64,000 bases of DNA, taken from Singulisphaera sp. GP187. GTDB lineage: Bacteria > Planctomycetota > Phycisphaerae > Phycisphaerales > SM1A02. Each line of letters opens with the position of its first letter. Within the stretch, counting starts at the first letter, position 1. The notes below the pieces were generated by a model. That model made no database searches. It saw only the letters and a program-made list of their open reading frames with translations, and was not told where the DNA came from. The stretch lies in the NCBI GenBank assembly GCA_945871445.1, contig CAMBWI010000003.1, positions 21,287-85,286 of the forward strand, in the 5' to 3' direction. Positions 60,309 to 64,000 of this stretch are shown here, piece after piece. The position numbers were made by a program, and so were the translations under genes.

Positions 60309-60971
60309 ATGGCTAGCGAAACTGTCGAAAATTACATCAAAGCGATTTATGTTCTTTGTCGAGAATCGCCTAGCGGTGAAGCGGGTGTTGTTCGGCTTGC
60401 GCAAGAAGTCGGCGTGACAAAGGGGACGGCGACGAGCATGATCAAGCGACTTGCAAAGTCAAAGCTGGTCAAGGCACCCAGATATAGCGGCGTGACACTG
60501 ACAGCGATGGGCAAGAAGATTGCGCTCGATGTCCTTCGTCGACACCGGATCATCGAGACATTTCTTGTTTCCACACTCAACTTGGACTGGGCTGATGTCC
60601 ATGAAGAAGCAGAGCGACTCGAGCACGCATTATCTCCCCGTACATTAGATCGGTTGGATGAGTTTTTGGGTCGGCCTTCGACAGATCCCCACGGCGACCC
60701 AATTCCAAGCGCGTCTGGCAAGGTTTTAGAATTGCGTGGGAAAGCGCTCTCTGCATTCGCTCGCGGTGCAAAAGTAGAGATTGTGCAAATCATGGATCAA
60801 GATCGTGCCTTCTTGAAGTTTGTTGCGCAAAGCGGTCTGAAGCCTCGAGTTCGCGCATTGGTTCAAGATGTGAGTGCACAAGGTGATTCGATCACGCTTC
60901 GAGTCACACGAGGCAAGTCAGTCACACTCTCTCGTAGCGCTGCGTCAAAAATTCTCGCCCGATTGCAATAA
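60309..60971 (+). CDS. DtxR/MntR-family metal-dependent regulator
   Basis: A 220-residue metalloregulator. The N-terminal winged helix (SETVENYIKAIYVL... RLAQEVGVTKGTATSMIKRLAKSKLV) is followed by the dimerisation/metal domain with RRHRIIETFLVSTLNLDWADVHEEAERLEHAL (metal ligands His, Glu) and HGDPIPSASG. The C-terminal 65 residues are an SH3-like FeoA-type domain. Divergent from mntH; TACAAT lies 9 nt before the ATG. It probably responds to Mn(II) or Fe(II). Confidence 0.9.
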   Translation: MASETVENYIKAIYVLCRESPSGEAGVVRLAQEVGVTKGTATSMIKRLAKSKLVKAPRYSGVTLTAMGKKIALDVLRRHRIIETFLVSTLNLDWADVHEEAERLEHALSPRTLDRLDEFLGRPSTDPHGDPIPSASGKVLELRGKALSAFARGAKVEIVQIMDQDRAFLKFVAQSGLKPRVRALVQDVSAQGDSITLRVTRGKSVTLSRSAASKILARLQ

Positions 60972-61018
60972 ACCGATCGTGCATTTCGCTGCCCAACCAA
61001 GCGAACTAGGATATGGCC

Positions 61019-62767
61019 ATGTCTTCAGAAACAACGCTTGAACGAGCATTGAAAGATGCGAACGAAGGGAAGTTGGATGCTGCGTTAGTTTCGGTGCGTC
61101 TGTTGGTGAAGCGCAAGCCACACGACTTGGACGCCGTGCAGATTTATGGAATGTTGCTGATGAAAGCTGGCGAAATGGCGCAAGCGATTCATCACTTGGA
61201 AAGAGCAGTCACCGCTGCGCCAAATGTAACTGCATATCGCAATAATTACGCAAATGCGCTAATGAATTCCGGTCGTTCTGAGGAAGCGGTCGCACAATTA
61301 CGCAAGGCGATTGAAATTGATCCCAACTATTCGCGCGGATACTTGAACATGATCTTGGCGTGTGCGGCGATTGGTGATTCGCTTGGAGGAATCGAAGCGG
61401 GTCGGCGCGGTCTTGCGCTGCGTCCTGATTGGCCAGAGTTGTCGGGAAACTTGGCAGGTGTTCTCAAGGATGCGGGGCGCGTGGAAGAGGCGATTGCCGA
61501 ATATCAACGGGCGGTCGCAACAGCTCCAACAAATGCAGGTCTGCGGTCAGGTTCGTTGTTCAGTATGAATTATCCAGATTTCCCAGTGGAATTTGTCGCT
61601 CAGGCGCACCGCGATTATGCAAAGTGCGTTCGTACTTGTTCCTCGCCAGCACGCACCGATCCTTCGCCAGATCGACCGTTGCGACTTGGAATCTTGTCTG
61701 GTGATATGCGCACTCATTCGGTTGCGTACTTTGCTGAACCGTTCATGCGCCATCGACCTCAAGGTTGCACACTGACAATTTTTGCAACAGATGTGGCAAG
61801 AGTTGGAGATGAAATGCGTGATGGCATCCGCAGCATCAGTGACAAATGGGTTGAGGCATTTGCAATGGGAGATGAGGCACTTGATCACGCAATTCGAAAA
61901 AATCAAATTGATGTGTTGGTAGAACTCGGTGGACATACTTCTGGCGGTCAATTGACAGCGCTCGATAGTTCGCCCGCACCTGTTATCGTCAGTGCGATTG
62001 GATACCCAAATACAACAGGGCATCCTGCAGTTGGTTGGAGAATTGTGGATTCGTTCACTGATGGACCTGAAAGCGATGCGCTTTGCACTGAACGGCTTCT
62101 TCGAATTGATCCGTGTTTTCTTTGCTATTCCCCGCCTAAAAACGCGCCAGAACCAGCGATGCCCGCAGTCGATAGCCCAATCATTTTTGGCTCGTTCAAT
62201 CTGGCGGCCAAGATCACTCCGCGTTCAGTTGCGCTTTGGGCGGGGGTGCTAAATTCTGTTCCCAATTCGCGCTTGTTACTGAAATGCAAGGCAATCGCAG
62301 ATCCCGGCAGTCGCGAGTTCTTCTTGGAGAGGCTTGCGGCAAGTGGAATTCCACCTGAACGCGTCGATATCGTTGCCTACACATCAAATTTGCACGATCA
62401 CTGGAATCTGTATTCGCGGGTGAATGTTGCGCTCGATACCACTCCATATAACGGAACGACAACGACCTGCGAAGCCCTTTGGATGGGAGTTCCTTTGGTG
62501 ACTATTGCTGGAGATCGGCATTCGGCGCGAGTCAGCACAAGCATCTTGCACGCGGCTGGGCACAAAGAGTGGGTTGCAAATTCGCCCACAGAATTCGCTT
62601 CGATTGCAGCGAATCTTGCAACAGATCGTGCAAAGTTGACGGAACTTCGTGATGGTCTTCGTGGGCAGGTCAAAGCATCTGTGCTCTGCGATCAAGTTGC
62701 ATACGCCGAACGCTTTCACAATGCGCTTCGGAAGGCTTGGCGCAGTTGGTGCGCATCGGTGAAATGA
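61019..62767 (+). CDS. TPR protein with O-GlcNAc transferase-like domain (SPINDLY type)
   Basis: A 582-residue protein. The N-terminus has about five TPRs (residues 1-180). The C-terminus (about 200-575) is a GT41-type glycosyltransferase: GILSGDMRTHSVAYFAEPFMRH, DVLVELGGHTSGG, FGSFNLAAKITPRSVALWAGVLNSVPNSRLLLKC and DTTPYNGTTTTCEALWMGVPLVTIAGD. UDP-GlcNAc-dependent protein glycosylation is the family function. I prefer the second ATG (61019), which has TAGGAT exactly 6 nt upstream; the first is at 61013. Confidence 0.8.
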   Translation: MSSETTLERALKDANEGKLDAALVSVRLLVKRKPHDLDAVQIYGMLLMKAGEMAQAIHHLERAVTAAPNVTAYRNNYANALMNSGRSEEAVAQLRKAIEIDPNYSRGYLNMILACAAIGDSLGGIEAGRRGLALRPDWPELSGNLAGVLKDAGRVEEAIAEYQRAVATAPTNAGLRSGSLFSMNYPDFPVEFVAQAHRDYAKCVRTCSSPARTDPSPDRPLRLGILSGDMRTHSVAYFAEPFMRHRPQGCTLTIFATDVARVGDEMRDGIRSISDKWVEAFAMGDEALDHAIRKNQIDVLVELGGHTSGGQLTALDSSPAPVIVSAIGYPNTTGHPAVGWRIVDSFTDGPESDALCTERLLRIDPCFLCYSPPKNAPEPAMPAVDSPIIFGSFNLAAKITPRSVALWAGVLNSVPNSRLLLKCKAIADPGSREFFLERLAASGIPPERVDIVAYTSNLHDHWNLYSRVNVALDTTPYNGTTTTCEALWMGVPLVTIAGDRHSARVSTSILHAAGHKEWVANSPTEFASIAANLATDRAKLTELRDGLRGQVKASVLCDQVAYAERFHNALRKAWRSWCASVK

Positions 62768-63270
62768 CGCACGGCATGGCCACGCCTCCACCAGTCCGCA
62801 TACACGCAATCGAGCCAATGTTGGTTTTCTTTGATGGCGACTGCGCAATGTGTCGCAGGTCCATTCGATTTCTTCTCAGGCGATCGCGGGTGGAGTCTTT
62901 CCGATTTGTACCGCTGCAATCACTTGCCAATTCACAATGGGAAAATGAGATTCGCACACAACTTGGGCATGATTTACAGACCAGCATTGTTCTTTGGAAG
63001 CGCGGCCAGTTTCTGAATCGCTCGAGAGCTGTACTTGCGATTTCTGCAGCGCTTGGATTCCCGTGGAATATGGCAGTGGCACTACGAATTTTCCCTTCTG
63101 CATTTTTGGATTTTGGATATGCACTCGTTGCAAAAACCCGCAGACCAGCGAAAAAATCGTTCGGGCAATTTTGCCAGGTCATTTCGACGAAACAGCGTCA
63201 CTTGATACTGTCCGAACCGCCGGACATCCGCAGTAAATCGCATCCGATTCAATCTGCTCATTCTTCATAA
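62764..63270 (+). CDS. DCC-family thiol-disulfide oxidoreductase-like protein
   Basis: A 168-residue protein with FFDGDCAMCRRSIRFLL, the family motif DxxCxxC at about residue 25, followed by DUF393-like helices. The role may be thiol exchange. The ATG overlaps the stop of the glycosyltransferase gene (ATGA). The C-terminal 30 codons overlap the end of the convergent acyltransferase by 92 nt. Confidence 0.78.
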   Translation: MTHGMATPPPVRIHAIEPMLVFFDGDCAMCRRSIRFLLRRSRVESFRFVPLQSLANSQWENEIRTQLGHDLQTSIVLWKRGQFLNRSRAVLAISAALGFPWNMAVALRIFPSAFLDFGYALVAKTRRPAKKSFGQFCQVISTKQRHLILSEPPDIRSKSHPIQSAHSS

Positions 63271-64000
63271 TCACGCTGTGGTGTTTGACGAGTGCACCAG
63301 CACCAATCGTTGCGCCATAAAAGAGCACAGCATGATGTCCCAGAGTTGCTTGATTGTCGATGCGAATGTAATCAATTTTCAAGATTCGATCTTCGAAACT
63401 ATGCGCTTGAAAATTACAGGTGACCGTGGAATCATCACCGAATGAGAGCATGTCTGGATCGACCACTTGGGTAAAACCGTGACCAAGAACGACGCGCTTT
63501 CCGATTCGAACTCCGATCAATCTCAGGAACGCATTCAGAAAAAGCGTTCCGCTCAGTTGTTCAAGAGTTCCGCGTGCATAAAATCCCCATGCAACAAAGA
63601 GGAAATCCCAGCGACTACACCAACAACTCCAAAGCGCATGCTGGCCAGGACGAACGCGTCCAAGAAGTGTCCACTTCATAATGACGATTGATGCAATAAT
63701 GATGAACGCAAAAGCAAGCGTGGCGAGTGGTGCGATGACAAGCGCTGTGATTGTTGGCGAAAAATGTGAGGTGGATTCATTGATTGCAACCCACCAGCAC
63801 CAGCCAAGTGCAATTGGAAAAATCGGCAAAGTAAATCTCAATGCCTCCCAGAAGAAACGGTTTACGTATCGAATAATGCTTGGTTCGTGGGTCAATGTTC
63901 TATCTGCAGTCACCACATCGCGCCGCGGAAGTTGCATCGGAGGATGACCAAACCACGCAGTTTCTTTGTGTGCGACCTTTGCATTTGCCACTGTGCTGAC
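63179..64000 (-). CDS. Pls/PosA-type left-handed beta-helix acyltransferase, C-terminal part
   Basis: The frame is open to the right edge, so the 5' end is missing; a GTG at 63991 is an apparent start only. WFGHPPMQLPRR matches the junction preceding the C-terminal part of Pls/PosA-like peptide synthetase-acyltransferases. Two or three transmembrane helices follow (FTLPIFPIALGWCWWV; ALVIAPLATLAFAFIIIASIVIM), then hexapeptide-repeat sequence (DDSTVTCNFQAHSFEDRILKIDYIRIDNQATLGHHAVLFYGATIGAGALV). It probably belongs to a larger lipid or peptide-modifying protein. Confidence 0.6.
   Translation of the reverse strand, partial: VSTVANAKVAHKETAWFGHPPMQLPRRDVVTADRTLTHEPSIIRYVNRFFWEALRFTLPIFPIALGWCWWVAINESTSHFSPTITALVIAPLATLAFAFIIIASIVIMKWTLLGRVRPGQHALWSCWCSRWDFLFVAWGFYARGTLEQLSGTLFLNAFLRLIGVRIGKRVVLGHGFTQVVDPDMLSFGDDSTVTCNFQAHSFEDRILKIDYIRIDNQATLGHHAVLFYGATIGAGALVKHHSVIMKNEQIESDAIYCGCPAVRTVSSDAVSSK

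Overview
The window looks like a chromosomal segment of a planctomycete, most likely of the Phycisphaerae group. I infer this from several secreted proteins ending in EF-hand dockerin-like repeats, an H-X9-DG type pseudopilin, a MoxR/DUF58/von Willebrand factor A (VWA) membrane operon, an Obg/RpmA pair without RplU, and a general shortage of Shine-Dalgarno (SD) sites. Base composition looks even throughout. I see no prophage, insertion sequence, rRNA or CRISPR array. There is one tRNA gene (Thr, CGU). Both window edges cut a gene (nadE at the left, a Pls/PosA-like acyltransferase at the right).

Layout. 1-8.3 kb: nadE end, metallophosphatase and mutL, then a leftward cobalamin-riboswitch transcript (dockerin protein, pseudopilin, BFD-type 2Fe-2S protein), then a secreted HEAT-like protein and tRNA-Thr. 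8.3-14.6 kb: the dnaA block (dnaA, a HEAT-like protein, a degenerate DegT-family protein) with a probable oriC in front of dnaA, followed by two divergent genes. 14.6-23 kb: rpmA-obgE, and a leftward housekeeping series: uvrA, a thioesterase, purN, a HExxH/PDZ protein, a small ORF, hpf, ptsN and ptsH. 23-31.8 kb: pheT-fchA-hydrolase, two lipoproteins, an ECF sigma factor, an Hsp70 and ispD. 31.8-36 kb: leftward iron genes feoA-feoB-FeoB-associated protein, and a repeat-bearing secreted protein coupled to a second BFD-type protein. 36-48.5 kb: a seven-gene rightward operon in which all six junctions are 4-nt overlaps: a membrane coiled-coil protein, a Fe(III)-type binding lipoprotein, a permease fused to an NHL propeller, a VWA/GATase-like protein, MoxR, DUF58 and BatA-like. 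48.6-64 kb: a TPR-YggX fusion, pyrD, a zincin, a zinc-ribbon protein, cdsA, a regulator plus CPBP protease, two dockerin proteins, a STAS protein, an orphan HicA-like protein, a divergent mntH/DtxR-family pair with a perfect palindromic operator, and an O-GlcNAc-transferase-like protein coupled to a DCC protein.

Two themes stand out. The first is iron and manganese handling: Feo, the Fe(III)-type ABC parts, two BFD-like proteins, the YggX fusion, Nramp and its DtxR-type regulator, and an HscA-like Hsp70. The second is gene expression. At about twenty transcription-unit starts a TANNNT hexamer lies 6-10 nt before the start codon, as expected for leaderless mRNAs, whereas clear SD sites occur mainly at internal operon genes (hpf, ptsH, the CPBP protease). 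I used this pattern to choose several start codons.
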